A stretch of DNA of 64,000 nt from NCBI RefSeq assembly GCF_001442615.1, contig NZ_LMXN01000013.1, positions 124,001 through 188,000 on the forward strand, in the 5' to 3' direction. Of the stretch, positions 41,271 to 50,486 are shown piece by piece. The DNA comes from Algoriphagus resistens. GTDB taxonomy: Bacteria > Bacteroidota > Bacteroidia > Cytophagales > Cyclobacteriaceae. Each line of letters starts with the position of its first letter. Within the stretch, counting starts at the first letter, position 1. Both the position numbers and the translations under genes were made by a program. Under the pieces are notes generated by a model. That model was not told the origin of the DNA. It saw nothing but the letters and a program-made list of their open reading frames with translations, and searched no databases.

Positions 41271-42138
41271 CCAGCATGGAATTTATGAACAGATACTTTT
41301 TGAAAGCTTAGGCTCTAAAGCTCAATTAAAATCAGTCTCTCTGGTAGCCTCCGGAAATCATAATAAAGGCCTAAGACTTGAAAGCGCATATGGTTTTTTC
41401 TTCCTAAAGTTGAATTTCGATCACGAGAGAGACATTCTTCACAAAGAATCTGAAGGACTGGAATTGCTTCGTAAAGCGACATTTCTGAAAGTCCCCCAGC
41501 TATACGGATGCGGAAGAATCGGCGATTACAATTACCTTCTGACAGAATTCATCACCTCCGGAAAAAATCAACCTGATTATTGGGAGAACCTTGGGTTGGG
41601 GCTTGCCCATCTTCATCTTACAAGTAATTCCAAATTCGGACTCGAACACAACAACTACATCGCTTCTATTCCTCAAAACAACCTTCAAATGGTTAATTGG
41701 TTTGATTTCTACGTTGAACATCGGCTGGAACCGCTTATTGGAAAAGCGTATTTTGAAAAGCTAATCTCACTGGAATTCCTGAAGAAATTCCAGGAAATCT
41801 ACCCTAAACTGGAAGATATTTTCCCAGAAGAAAAACCTTCTTTAGTCCATGGGGATTTATGGTCTGGCAATGTAATCAGCACAGCAGATGGCCAACCTGG
41901 CTTAATCGACCCTGCTGTTTACTTTGGTCATAGGGAAATGGACTTAGCCTTCAGCCGTCTTTTCGGAGGCTTTGATGCGGAATTTTATATTTCCTATGAA
42001 TCAGTTCTTCCGTTGGAACCCGGCTTTGAAACTAGAATGGGTATTTACAATCTATACCCATTACTTGTTCACCTGAATCTTTTTGGTACGGCCTACCTTC
42101 CAGGAATTGAGAGAATCATAAATCGATTTGTAAGATAG
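41263..42138 (+). CDS. Fructosamine/ketosamine 3-kinase family protein
   Basis: A 291-residue kinase-like protein. The ATP-binding N-lobe has SGNHNKGLRLESAYGFFFLKL near residue 30-50, with the conserved Lys. The catalytic HGDLWSGN lies near 193-200, and IDPAVYFGHREMDLAF near 211-226 carries the metal-binding Asp. Bacterial members phosphorylate ribulosamine or erythrulosamine adducts on lysine, which destabilises them and repairs glycated proteins. The 8-nt overlap with an LMW phosphatase fits that pathway. The substrate is inferred from family and context. Confidence 0.9.
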   Translation: MLDQHGIYEQILFESLGSKAQLKSVSLVASGNHNKGLRLESAYGFFFLKLNFDHERDILHKESEGLELLRKATFLKVPQLYGCGRIGDYNYLLTEFITSGKNQPDYWENLGLGLAHLHLTSNSKFGLEHNNYIASIPQNNLQMVNWFDFYVEHRLEPLIGKAYFEKLISLEFLKKFQEIYPKLEDIFPEEKPSLVHGDLWSGNVISTADGQPGLIDPAVYFGHREMDLAFSRLFGGFDAEFYISYESVLPLEPGFETRMGIYNLYPLLVHLNLFGTAYLPGIERIINRFVR

Positions 42139-42156
42139 GCAGATTCCAAAGACAGC

Positions 42157-43281
42157 CTAGCCAAGATTCAACGGGACTTTCCCTCCTGTCTCTACAGCTT
42201 TGAAAATTGCATCGATAATTTTCATATCTCTTACTCCCTCTTCTCCATTTACAGACACTTCAGGCTCTTTTCCATCAAAAATAATCGCAGCCATTTCATC
42301 CATCTGGACAGTCTGATGAGTAACAATCGGCTCTGATAGCGGTCCTTTATGTGTCTCTCCCTTGATAGGGCCATAGCCCGTAGAAGGCTGCATTTCTACC
42401 CAGCCTTTGCTACCATTGAGATAAAACCGATCCAGGTTATTCATATTGTACGTAGAAAGACATGAAGCTATCGCTCCGCTGGGAAACCCCATCTGGAAGG
42501 TAATTGTCTCATCTATCCCTTCTTTAAACTTCTCATGGTTGGTTTTGACCTCTTGGGCTGTAACCCAGATCGGTTCTTCTCCGATCATATACCTGGCACC
42601 GTTAATTGAGTAAATACCAATATCCATCATAGCACCCCCGCCAGAAAGCTCAGGCTTTAGCCTCCACTGGGTAGGATCACCTATAACAAAGCCACTTAAC
42701 CCCTGAAAAAAATGGATTTCTCCCAATTCACCTGCTTTACGCATGCGAATCACCTCCAATGTATTTGGCTCAAAGTGCATACGGTAGCCGATCAGCAACT
42801 GAACTCCAGCCGCCTTACAAGCGTCTACCATAGCTTGTCCATCTTCAGCGTTGACTGCCATTGGCTTTTCACAGATCGCATGCTTCCCGGCTTTTGCCAC
42901 TCGGATTACCTGATCTTTGTGCAGACCGTTAGGCGTAATCACATATACTGCATCAATGTCCGGATTATCCTTTACGGCATCGAAATTTTCATAGTTATAA
43001 CAGTTCTTCTCCGGGATTCCATATTTTTCCCGCCAAGCCACCACTTTGGAAGGAGTGCCGCTGATCACTCCCACAAGTTTAACGCGCTCACAATCCTGAA
43101 TTGCTTCTGCGACCCTTGTTCCATAGCTTCCCAAGCCCATAATGGCAACTCGAAGAGTTTGGGGATTTTTCGCAGAGGTGTTTATAGTATTTGTCATAGC
43201 TGAAAGAGGGTTTAAAGCAGGGACAGCAAATGCCATAGCAGACAGGCTGGCCTTTTGCAAAAATAATCTTCTGGTTTTCAT
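42157..43281 (-). CDS. Gfo/Idh/MocA family oxidoreductase with signal peptide
   Basis: A 374-residue protein. The N-terminus KTRRLFLQKASLSAMAFAVP is a Tat-like signal, so it is probably periplasmic. The Rossmann motif VAIMGLGSYGTRVAEAI starts near 46, YVITPNGLHKDQ near 113 and HAICEKPMAVNAEDGQ near 133-148 contain the catalytic Lys, and SGGGAMMDIGIYSINGARYM near 216-235 is the C-terminal signature. It may act as a glucose-fructose-type oxidoreductase or glycoside dehydrogenase on an unknown sugar. It converges on the ketosamine kinase gene, with 18 nt between stops. Confidence 0.88.
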   Translation of the reverse strand: MKTRRLFLQKASLSAMAFAVPALNPLSAMTNTINTSAKNPQTLRVAIMGLGSYGTRVAEAIQDCERVKLVGVISGTPSKVVAWREKYGIPEKNCYNYENFDAVKDNPDIDAVYVITPNGLHKDQVIRVAKAGKHAICEKPMAVNAEDGQAMVDACKAAGVQLLIGYRMHFEPNTLEVIRMRKAGELGEIHFFQGLSGFVIGDPTQWRLKPELSGGGAMMDIGIYSINGARYMIGEEPIWVTAQEVKTNHEKFKEGIDETITFQMGFPSGAIASCLSTYNMNNLDRFYLNGSKGWVEMQPSTGYGPIKGETHKGPLSEPIVTHQTVQMDEMAAIIFDGKEPEVSVNGEEGVRDMKIIDAIFKAVETGGKVPLNLG

Positions 43282-43367
43282 GGTTTAGGTTATTGAGTTA
43301 GGATATCCTGAAAATATTGATTTTTGTCCAAATACCCTCGTCTACTTACAAATGACTTCCCCAAAAC

Positions 43368-44636
43368 TTATTTAATCCTTCGGACAATCTGAACTGTATT
43401 TCTAGTGCTTTGCTCCAGCAGCACCTCATAGCCCTCGAGTAGCTTTGGTATTGAATCATCATCGGGATGAAGTACAGTAAGCAACTCCAGCCCCTCATTG
43501 TACCTAATTTCAAAATGCGAATTAAGCTGGCCCAGCAATTGTTCCAGTTTAAAAAGCTGGGAATCGATCACTATAGAAATGGTAATCGCTGAAGTCTGGA
43601 GCATATTCACGCGGAGTTTAAGCCCCTGTAATTGCTCATATACCTGATGAATGTGCTTCTCTTCAATAAAGGCAAAATCTATTACCTTGAAGCTAACCAA
43701 GATCTGGTCTTTCTTCAGTACTATAGTGGGTACCTGTTCCGCCTTGGCCCGGGAGTAGATCTTGGTTCCAGGTTCGTCCGGATTGAGAAAAGACCTGACA
43801 AAAAGTGGGATGCCTGAATTGGCCAAAGGTTTGATTGTCTTGGGATGAATAACGGACGCACCGTAGAAAGTCATTTCCGCAGCTTGCTGATAATCAAGTT
43901 CGGAAAAAAGCCTGGTATTGCCGAAAATCTTTGGATCTGCATTCAAGACCCCAGGCACATCTTTCCAGATAGTCACAGATCCTGCATCAAGGCTTGCTGC
44001 CAATATCGCAGCAGTAAAATCTGACCCTTCCCTTCCCAAGGTAGTAGGCCTACCTACACTGTCAGCCCCAATAAAACCTTGCGTCAAAACAGGAAATTGA
44101 TCCAGCTTTGGCTTCAGTTGGGACTGACAATTCTTACGGGTCTTTCCCCAATTTACTTTTGCAAAGCGGAAATCGCTGTCGGTGATAATCAGCTCCCGGG
44201 CATCCTGCCAAAGAACAAGGGCGTTTTGGGAGCACAAATACTCCATCACAATTCTTGAGGAAAGAAGTTCACCAAAACCAATTATCCGATCATAGTATTC
44301 ATCGTAATTATCCTTGGAAACCGGCTTGTCAAGCTCATGGTGGAGTTGGATAAAATAATTCTCGATTTTTGGAAAAATAATATGGCCTTCCGAGAACAAC
44401 GCACGGCAAATATCTAAGTGAAAGCTTTTTAAAATTGTACTATTTTGAGAATAATCCTTCTTCTCTAATCTGAGTGAAAGAATGCTTTCCAGATGATTGG
44501 TAGTTTTCCCCATGGCTGAAACCACAATCACAAAATTATTTCGCAATCGATTACGGAGAATAACAGCCAAGTTTTGGATTGCAGGCGCATCTTTCACTGA
44601 TGCTCCTCCAAATTTGTGGATTTGAGTTTTTGTCAT
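43368..44636 (-). CDS. Aspartate kinase, monofunctional
   Basis: A 422-residue aspartokinase starting TKTQIHKFGGASVKDAPAIQ with the conserved KFGGxSV motif (Lys8). GREGSDFTAAILAASLDAGSVTIWKDVPGVLNADPK near 200-235 is split here by domain: it forms the nucleotide and aspartate site. The last about 120 residues hold two ACT domains for feedback control. It phosphorylates aspartate for lysine, diaminopimelate, threonine and methionine. The window also has the fused thrA, so this is a second isoenzyme, probably lysine-regulated. It is divergent from fbp. Confidence 0.9.
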   Translation of the reverse strand: MTKTQIHKFGGASVKDAPAIQNLAVILRNRLRNNFVIVVSAMGKTTNHLESILSLRLEKKDYSQNSTILKSFHLDICRALFSEGHIIFPKIENYFIQLHHELDKPVSKDNYDEYYDRIIGFGELLSSRIVMEYLCSQNALVLWQDARELIITDSDFRFAKVNWGKTRKNCQSQLKPKLDQFPVLTQGFIGADSVGRPTTLGREGSDFTAAILAASLDAGSVTIWKDVPGVLNADPKIFGNTRLFSELDYQQAAEMTFYGASVIHPKTIKPLANSGIPLFVRSFLNPDEPGTKIYSRAKAEQVPTIVLKKDQILVSFKVIDFAFIEEKHIHQVYEQLQGLKLRVNMLQTSAITISIVIDSQLFKLEQLLGQLNSHFEIRYNEGLELLTVLHPDDDSIPKLLEGYEVLLEQSTRNTVQIVRRIK

Positions 44637-44693
44637 TAAAATATTTGCTTATTTTTCAAAATAATTAAACCACCAATTGAACTATTCCAATAC

Positions 44694-45731
44694 ATGAAAA
44701 CGCTACCTTATCAACCAGATCAAAGTGGCTTGGCCTACTCCGTCGGTACCACGCTAGACAGGTTCATCAAACTCAAACAAAGCGATTTCCCGTTTGCCTC
44801 AGGAGAGCTTTCACAACTGCTACGTGATATAGCACTTGCCGCGAAGATAGTAAATCGTGAAACTACACGTGCAGGACTATCCAATATCGGAGGAGCTTTT
44901 GGTCAAGTGAACATACAGGGTGAAGAGCAACAAAAACTGGATGTAATAGCAAACATCCGATTTATGCGTGCCCTGAGTAAGGGTGGCGAAGTCTGTGCCA
45001 TAGTTTCAGAAGAAGAGGATTCTGTGATTGATTTGCAGAATAGCTCAGGCAAATACGTAGTAGCCATAGACCCGCTGGACGGAAGCTCAAATATCGATGT
45101 GAATATCAGCATAGGGACGATTTTCTCTATTTACCGAAGAAAAACCCCTGTCGGCAGTCCTGTTCAAACAGAAGATATCATGCAAGCAGGTACAGAACAG
45201 GTCGCAGCAGGCTATGTGCTCTACGGTTCTTCCACTATGCTGGTCTACACTACATGCTGCGGGGTGAATGGCTTCACCTATGAGCAATCACTAGGTGAGT
45301 TTTTCCTTTCCCATCCGGATATCCGGGCTCCGAAAAATGGGGGAATCTACTCCGTAAATGAAGGGACCCAGAAAGAATGGGAATCAGGTATTAAGAAATA
45401 TATCGACCAATGCAAGGAAAGAAAATATTCAGCAAGATACATCGGCTCCCTTGTTGCTGATTTTCATAGAAACCTGCTAAAAGGCGGCATCTACCTATAC
45501 CCAGCCACCAAAAAGAACCCTTCCGGAAAGCTTCGTCTGCTTTACGAAGCCAATGCTTTGGCATTGATCGCAGAGCAAGCCGGTGCGATGGCCACAAACG
45601 GAAATCAGAGAATTCTGGAGATCGTCCCGACCTCACTTCACCAAAGGACTCCGCTTTTGATTGGCTCATCTGAAATGGTCAAAGAGGCAGAATCCTTTAT
45701 TGGTTCTGTGATAGAAAAATCTCTTCATTAA
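44694..45731 (+). CDS. fbp: Fructose-1,6-bisphosphatase class I
   Basis: FBPase hydrolyses fructose-1,6-bisphosphate to fructose-6-phosphate in gluconeogenesis. The 345-residue protein shows VSEEEDSVID near 103-112, AIDPLDGSSNIDVNISIGTIFSIYRR near 124-149 (quoted here as separate blocks AIDPLDGSSNID and SIGTIFSIY), and GKLRLLYEANALALI near 279-293 with the sugar-phosphate and metal ligands. The length is normal for bacterial class I enzymes. It is followed after 66 nt by a PQQ-type sugar dehydrogenase. Confidence 0.96.
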   Translation: MKTLPYQPDQSGLAYSVGTTLDRFIKLKQSDFPFASGELSQLLRDIALAAKIVNRETTRAGLSNIGGAFGQVNIQGEEQQKLDVIANIRFMRALSKGGEVCAIVSEEEDSVIDLQNSSGKYVVAIDPLDGSSNIDVNISIGTIFSIYRRKTPVGSPVQTEDIMQAGTEQVAAGYVLYGSSTMLVYTTCCGVNGFTYEQSLGEFFLSHPDIRAPKNGGIYSVNEGTQKEWESGIKKYIDQCKERKYSARYIGSLVADFHRNLLKGGIYLYPATKKNPSGKLRLLYEANALALIAEQAGAMATNGNQRILEIVPTSLHQRTPLLIGSSEMVKEAESFIGSVIEKSLH

Positions 45732-45797
45732 ACTGCCCGTGTAAAAAAGTACAGGAATCGAAAGATGTCTTTTATCTTGCGCTCTCATTTATACGCT

Positions 45798-46964
45798 ATG
45801 AAAACTATCAATCGCTATTTACCTATCGCCCTAATGGCTGCCGGGATATCTATTTGGACCTCCTGTTCCTCAAAAGAAGAAGTTAAAGTCGAGCCTATTG
45901 ACGAGACTTATGCCATTCAAACTGAAAAAATGCTTGTCAATATAGACACGCTTTACACAGAATTCGATAACCCCTGGGGAATGACCTGGCTTACTGACGG
46001 CAGAATGCTGGTCACTGAGAAAAAAGGGGAAGTGTTGATTTTTAAAGACGACAAGTTCACCGGAGAGAAAATCCAGGGACTTCCTGAGGTCTGGACCGTA
46101 AACCAATCTGGACTTTTGGATATAGCAGCTCATCCTGATTTTGACAAAAATGGCTGGATCTATATTTCTTACGGCAAACCTATGCCTGACAGCACTTCTT
46201 CTACTACTATCATGAGATTTAAGCTGGAAGGCAACAATGCTGTCAACCAAGAAGAACTTATCCAGTCCCTGCCTGCCTGGAAAGGCGGAAGACACCTGGG
46301 AAGCCGGATTGTATTTGACAATGATGGACACCTCTATTATTCCAGTGGAGAACGTGGGGATACGCCTACCAATGCACAGGATTTGACCAATTCCCATGGG
46401 AAAATCCATCGTATTCATGACGACGGAAGAATTCCTACAGATAATCCATTTGTGGAAACTGAAGGGGCTATGCCCTCAATATGGACTTATGGAAACAGAA
46501 ACCCCCAAGGAATGTATTTCGATAAGGAGAACAACAAACTGTATGCTGCCGAACATGGTCCACAAGGGGGCGATGAGTTGAACCTGATCGAAAAAGGCAA
46601 AAATTATGGTTGGCCAGTGATTACCTGGGGAATAGACTATGATGGAACTCCAATAGCTGATATTCAAGAAAAAGAAGGAATGGAGCAGCCTTTAACCTAC
46701 TATGTTCCCTCGATCGCCACCTCCGGCATAACCTTGGTAACTTCAGACAAATATCCTGCTTGGAAAGGCGATATACTTATTGGGGCACTGGCCAAAATGC
46801 ACATCAATCGTGTGGATATGGATGGATCAAATGCGTTATCACAAGAAGTGATGTTTCAGGATATCGGACGGGTACGCCAAGTTTCCCAAAGCCCTGACGG
46901 CTATATCTATGCAATTACCCAAGGCAGCGGGCTGATGGTAAAACTGGTTCCTATTATTAAATAA
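45798..46964 (+). CDS. PQQ-dependent sugar dehydrogenase lipoprotein
   Basis: A 388-residue protein from the ATG at 45798. An upstream ATG at 45765 would add eleven residues and spoil the signal peptide. The lipobox IWTSCS anchors it through Cys near 23. The mature part is a six-bladed propeller of the YliI / soluble aldose sugar dehydrogenase type: NPWGMTWLTDGRMLVTEK near 58-75, HPDFDKNGWIYISY near 102-115, SRIVFDNDGHLYYSSGERG near 165-183 and EHGPQGGDELNLI near 241-253. It should oxidise aldoses with PQQ in the periplasm. It is followed by a strong terminator. Confidence 0.9.
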   Translation: MKTINRYLPIALMAAGISIWTSCSSKEEVKVEPIDETYAIQTEKMLVNIDTLYTEFDNPWGMTWLTDGRMLVTEKKGEVLIFKDDKFTGEKIQGLPEVWTVNQSGLLDIAAHPDFDKNGWIYISYGKPMPDSTSSTTIMRFKLEGNNAVNQEELIQSLPAWKGGRHLGSRIVFDNDGHLYYSSGERGDTPTNAQDLTNSHGKIHRIHDDGRIPTDNPFVETEGAMPSIWTYGNRNPQGMYFDKENNKLYAAEHGPQGGDELNLIEKGKNYGWPVITWGIDYDGTPIADIQEKEGMEQPLTYYVPSIATSGITLVTSDKYPAWKGDILIGALAKMHINRVDMDGSNALSQEVMFQDIGRVRQVSQSPDGYIYAITQGSGLMVKLVPIIK

Positions 46965-46984
46965 GCAAGTAATCAACTCATAGA

Positions 46985-47022
46985 AAATCCTCTTTTGACC
47001 GATTCAAAAGAGGATTTTTTTT
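46985..47022 (+). terminator. Intrinsic terminator after the sugar dehydrogenase
   Basis: AAATCCTCTTTTG and CAAAAGAGGATTT form a 13-bp stem around a 7-nt loop, followed by a T run. It may also affect gpsA transcripts arriving from the right. Confidence 0.9.
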
Positions 47023-47043
47023 ATGCTGATCCTGATTAAAAGG

Positions 47044-48102
47044 CTACACAAAATCCACATCCACATTAAAGGGGTATTTCATAAGAAATTGTAATGCCTC
47101 CTCGATCTCCAGATCTTCAAAAAGCACCCGATAAAGGTTTTCGGTGATCGGAGCCCGCAGATCCGCTGTTTCCAAAAACGCCTTTACAATTCTTACGGTA
47201 TTGATTCCCTCGGCCACCTCATCCATGTCACTGACGATGGTCTCAAGCCTTTCACCTTTGGCAAGTCTATAGCCTACCGAAAAATTCCTGGAATGAGATG
47301 AATTGCATGTGGCAACCAAATCCCCTATTCCAGCCAAGCCCATGACAGATTTAATACTCCCGCCAAGTGCATTGCCTAAGTGAATCATCTCCACCATTCC
47401 CCGACTGATCAGTAGGCCTTTTGCATTTTCACCCAATCCTAAACCTGCCAAAGCTCCAGAGGCTATGGCAATAATGTTTTTCAATACACCACTGATCTCT
47501 ACTCCAATAATATCCGAATTTCCGTAGACCTGGAATTTCTCAGACCTCAACAGACTCTGCCCTTCCAAAATCACCTCATTGTACTTGCTTGCTATCACAG
47601 TAGCAGCAGGTTGCCCTTGAGCTAGCTCTTTGGAGAGATTAGGCCCTGCCAAGCATCCTACCCGCACGGCAACTGTCTCTTGAAGAATCACTTCGCTCAT
47701 AGTCAGGATTTGACTTCGTTTGATCCTCTTGACAGTATCTAATGTTTCTCCTGTTTTGAGATTCAAACAAAGCCCTTTAGTGCCATGAATAATCAAATGA
47801 TAAGGAAAAAGAAAAGGGGAAAAAGTTCTCACCACATCCTGAAATCCGGATGAGGAAACCATAAAAAACAATACATCACAACTTTTTGCAAGTTGCTCCG
47901 GATCATTTGAAGCAATTACATTTTCGCTCAGCACTTTTCCCTGTGCAGTATGGTTTGTATTGATTTCCTCTACCACTTCCTGCTTTCGCGCATAGACCAT
48001 CACTGGGTTTTTGGCCGCCAGAATATTCGCTATTGCTGCGCCAAAGCTTCCCACACCGATCACACCGATGTACTTTGGTTTAGAAGAGTTTTTCGAGTTC
48101 AT
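47044..48102 (-). CDS. gpsA: NAD(P)H-dependent glycerol-3-phosphate dehydrogenase
   Basis: GpsA reduces dihydroxyacetone phosphate to sn-glycerol-3-phosphate, the backbone of phospholipids. The 352-residue protein has the dinucleotide motif GVGSFGAAIA near 16-25, FFMVSSSGFQDV near 75-86, GTKGLC near 107-112, AGPNLSKELAQGQPAATVIA near 152-171 and the catalytic Lys in GVLKNIIAIASGALAGLGLG near 205-224. It overlaps the upstream acyltransferase gene by 23 nt, so both steps of phosphatidic acid entry are encoded together. Confidence 0.95.
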   Translation of the reverse strand: MNSKNSSKPKYIGVIGVGSFGAAIANILAAKNPVMVYARKQEVVEEINTNHTAQGKVLSENVIASNDPEQLAKSCDVLFFMVSSSGFQDVVRTFSPFLFPYHLIIHGTKGLCLNLKTGETLDTVKRIKRSQILTMSEVILQETVAVRVGCLAGPNLSKELAQGQPAATVIASKYNEVILEGQSLLRSEKFQVYGNSDIIGVEISGVLKNIIAIASGALAGLGLGENAKGLLISRGMVEMIHLGNALGGSIKSVMGLAGIGDLVATCNSSHSRNFSVGYRLAKGERLETIVSDMDEVAEGINTVRIVKAFLETADLRAPITENLYRVLFEDLEIEEALQFLMKYPFNVDVDFV

Positions 48103-49807
48103 ATCCTGTTAATCTGTTATGATAAAAATAAAGCAGGCTCATATCTTCAGTACCTATATCGCCATTTTTATCTTGAATAATTGGCCTCTTGGCATGATAC
48201 ATCCCCACGTTTTCTATTCCCCTGTTGATGACTTCTTCCATATCAAGGGAAAGATGCGGTGCCGTATTGATTAGCCCTTGAGTTTTCAGTTGGTTGATTT
48301 TATCTAAAACAATTTGACAATTCCCTTTGAATTCCTCATATGAAATAGAAATTTCTTCCTCAGGAAGTCTAAGCAAGTCAAATAAATCCAGTTTTCTATT
48401 TTGTCTTTTGATAAGTTCAAACGCTACAAAAGCAACCAAATGTGAATTGAACACACGGTTGATCTTGTGAAATTCCTCCACGATTCGCTTACCCAGCATA
48501 TTCGTGTACTCTTCCTCCCGTTGGTTATCCACTGAAACCTCGCCACCGGAAATAAAATAATCCCGTGTATTGATTACCCTTCCGTTCTTATCCAAACTTC
48601 TTCCGTCCACATCCACGTAGTTCCCAAGTACGTCCATAGCTCTGCCTACTGACACAGAGATATCAGAACCTTTGGTGAAAAACTTGATGAGAAACTTAGA
48701 GATTTTATATGAATTCGAAAATTCATCATTCTCCCTATAATATCTCTCTTGTCCGGTAATACTCAAATGGTCCCGTATCAAACTTGGTGCTTCCAGCACA
48801 AAGTGATAATTGATTGTCACAGGCACGATGAAAACCTTACCTGAAATATCATTTATTCCGTTTTGAAAATTTGCCCGCTGTGCTTCAATAGCCGTACTCA
48901 AAAGTCCAAGTTTAAGTTTCGATTCGATCATCCCACTACGGGATCTGGTGCCTCCGGGAAAGAACAAACTGTGACACCCAAACTGAATGGCTTCCTTAGA
49001 GTAAGTCTTCAGCGTCTCCAGGTACATCAGGTTTTTCTTTCTCCTATCCACTTTGTAGGCGCCCAGAGAATTCATGAAATACGCAAAAATGGAAATATTA
49101 AAGAGATTCAGTCCCGCCCCATAGATAAAAGGAGGCAACCCCAATACTGAAATCACCCAGCCTATTAAAATACTGTCCAAATTACTGAAATGGGTAGGAA
49201 CCATCACCACAGTTCCTTTGGTGGCTAAATCCCTTAGTTGGTCCGTTTCGCCTGTTATCTGGATTTTATCCTGAAGGGTGTACTGATTGCTGAATATAGA
49301 TTTAAAGCCTTTTACCCGGGCTGCATTCAGCAATCTTGAAAAGCCATAAGTAACTACCGATCGTGTGAATTTATAATGTGTGGCCTTGAAATTACTTGCG
49401 ATTTCCTCAGCATAACGAGAGGTAATACTGTTCAACACCGACTTATACTCCTGAAATCTCTTGACTTTACTTCTTGCCGTCTCGGTACTGATCTGAACCA
49501 AAGATGATTTCACCCCACTCCAAAAAGAACCATCATCATCCGGATCCACTACCCAGGGATTCTGCTTGATTCTCAGTTTTTCGCGATATAAAGTAGTCTC
49601 TAATTCCTCCTTCAGAATATCAGGATTATTTCCTGTGAGATTGAGAATCCTATCTTCGGACAGGTCAGCCACTTTCTTCACAAATTCCTTACGCTCCCGC
49701 GCCAATTTCACCACCGGCCATTCGTCTTTGCTGGGGTGAATCGGCTCGTACTTATGTTTGATGTATTTCTCCTCCAAGTGGGTGGTTTTTGTTAAAAATC
49801 TTGTCAA
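48080..49807 (-). CDS. PlsB-like glycerol-3-phosphate acyltransferase
   Basis: A 575-residue acyltransferase. The HX4D catalytic motif is in VPTHFSNLDSILIGW near 205-219 and the second block FFPGGTRSRSGMIESKLKLG is near 283-302. N-terminal 190 residues are helical and charged, and the C-terminal region from about 430 is another helical part. It is larger than PlsC proteins and resembles glycerol-3-phosphate O-acyltransferase PlsB in layout. The gene precedes and overlaps gpsA, which makes its substrate, strongly supporting a role in phosphatidic acid synthesis. Confidence 0.85.
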   Translation of the reverse strand: MTRFLTKTTHLEEKYIKHKYEPIHPSKDEWPVVKLARERKEFVKKVADLSEDRILNLTGNNPDILKEELETTLYREKLRIKQNPWVVDPDDDGSFWSGVKSSLVQISTETARSKVKRFQEYKSVLNSITSRYAEEIASNFKATHYKFTRSVVTYGFSRLLNAARVKGFKSIFSNQYTLQDKIQITGETDQLRDLATKGTVVMVPTHFSNLDSILIGWVISVLGLPPFIYGAGLNLFNISIFAYFMNSLGAYKVDRRKKNLMYLETLKTYSKEAIQFGCHSLFFPGGTRSRSGMIESKLKLGLLSTAIEAQRANFQNGINDISGKVFIVPVTINYHFVLEAPSLIRDHLSITGQERYYRENDEFSNSYKISKFLIKFFTKGSDISVSVGRAMDVLGNYVDVDGRSLDKNGRVINTRDYFISGGEVSVDNQREEEYTNMLGKRIVEEFHKINRVFNSHLVAFVAFELIKRQNRKLDLFDLLRLPEEEISISYEEFKGNCQIVLDKINQLKTQGLINTAPHLSLDMEEVINRGIENVGMYHAKRPIIQDKNGDIGTEDMSLLYFYHNRLTGYELEKLF

Positions 49808-49840
49808 AGATAGTGAAAAAGCCCTTTCCCCTCCGAATGA

Positions 49841-50338
49841 TCAACGAGAGGAAAGAGCAGATGATTTAGACTTTACAATAATAGCAACGACTGCTGAAGT
49901 AGCAACCCCCATAATTAAAGCGCCTACCACAGACATGATCATATAGCTTTGTAAATTGAAGTATGATGCTGCTTCTTCCTGGGTCATTTCACCTGCACTC
50001 ACTGCATAGTTAATAACCTTTGAGAAATAATCCGGGGTAATAAATTCAAGGGTGATGTATTGGGAAAGTGGGCACAAAATCGCCACAATAAGGGTAATCA
50101 CCAAACCGGTCATAAAGCCCTGGTAATAATTCATCACCCCGTGGTAGAAATTCTTCTTTTTATCCAGCAAAGCGAAAATATAAATTGCAATGGAAGGAAT
50201 TGCCACCAAATTGGTCAATGTGGCATGATCTGCTATTTTCTCATCATGCCAACCCAAGGATTTCTCCAAAGCCATCCAAGCCAGCATCATGACCACAAAG
50301 ATCAATGCCCATTTGATTTCAATCTTTATATTTTTCAT
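49841..50338 (-). CDS. DUF4199 family membrane protein
   Basis: A 165-residue integral membrane protein with about four membrane segments (near 9-26, 42-58, 72-95 and 132-155). The HGVMNYYQGFMTGLVITLI stretch near 66-84 and the loop with acidic residues (AGEMTQEEAASYF) fit the DUF4199 family common in Bacteroidota. The function is unknown. It lies 33 nt upstream of the PlsB-like gene on the same strand and could be cotranscribed with the lipid genes. Confidence 0.8.
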   Translation of the reverse strand: MKNIKIEIKWALIFVVMMLAWMALEKSLGWHDEKIADHATLTNLVAIPSIAIYIFALLDKKKNFYHGVMNYYQGFMTGLVITLIVAILCPLSQYITLEFITPDYFSKVINYAVSAGEMTQEEAASYFNLQSYMIMSVVGALIMGVATSAVVAIIVKSKSSALSSR

Positions 50339-50486
50339 AGCTTCTTAGGATTAGGGATGCAAAATGCTAGGTACAAAATACATAAATTTCTAAAATCAAC
50401 ATCATTTTCGAATGATTGCTACACGTAGGCCTTCATTCCCTTGTCCATGAGAGAAAGGGTATTATTTTTACAGCATCAAAGACCGG

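Noticed and set aside
42712..43203. Antisense ORF of 163 codons over a Gfo/Idh/MocA gene
   Set aside because: The minus-strand protein has a full domain and signal peptide, so the plus-strand ORF is a shadow.
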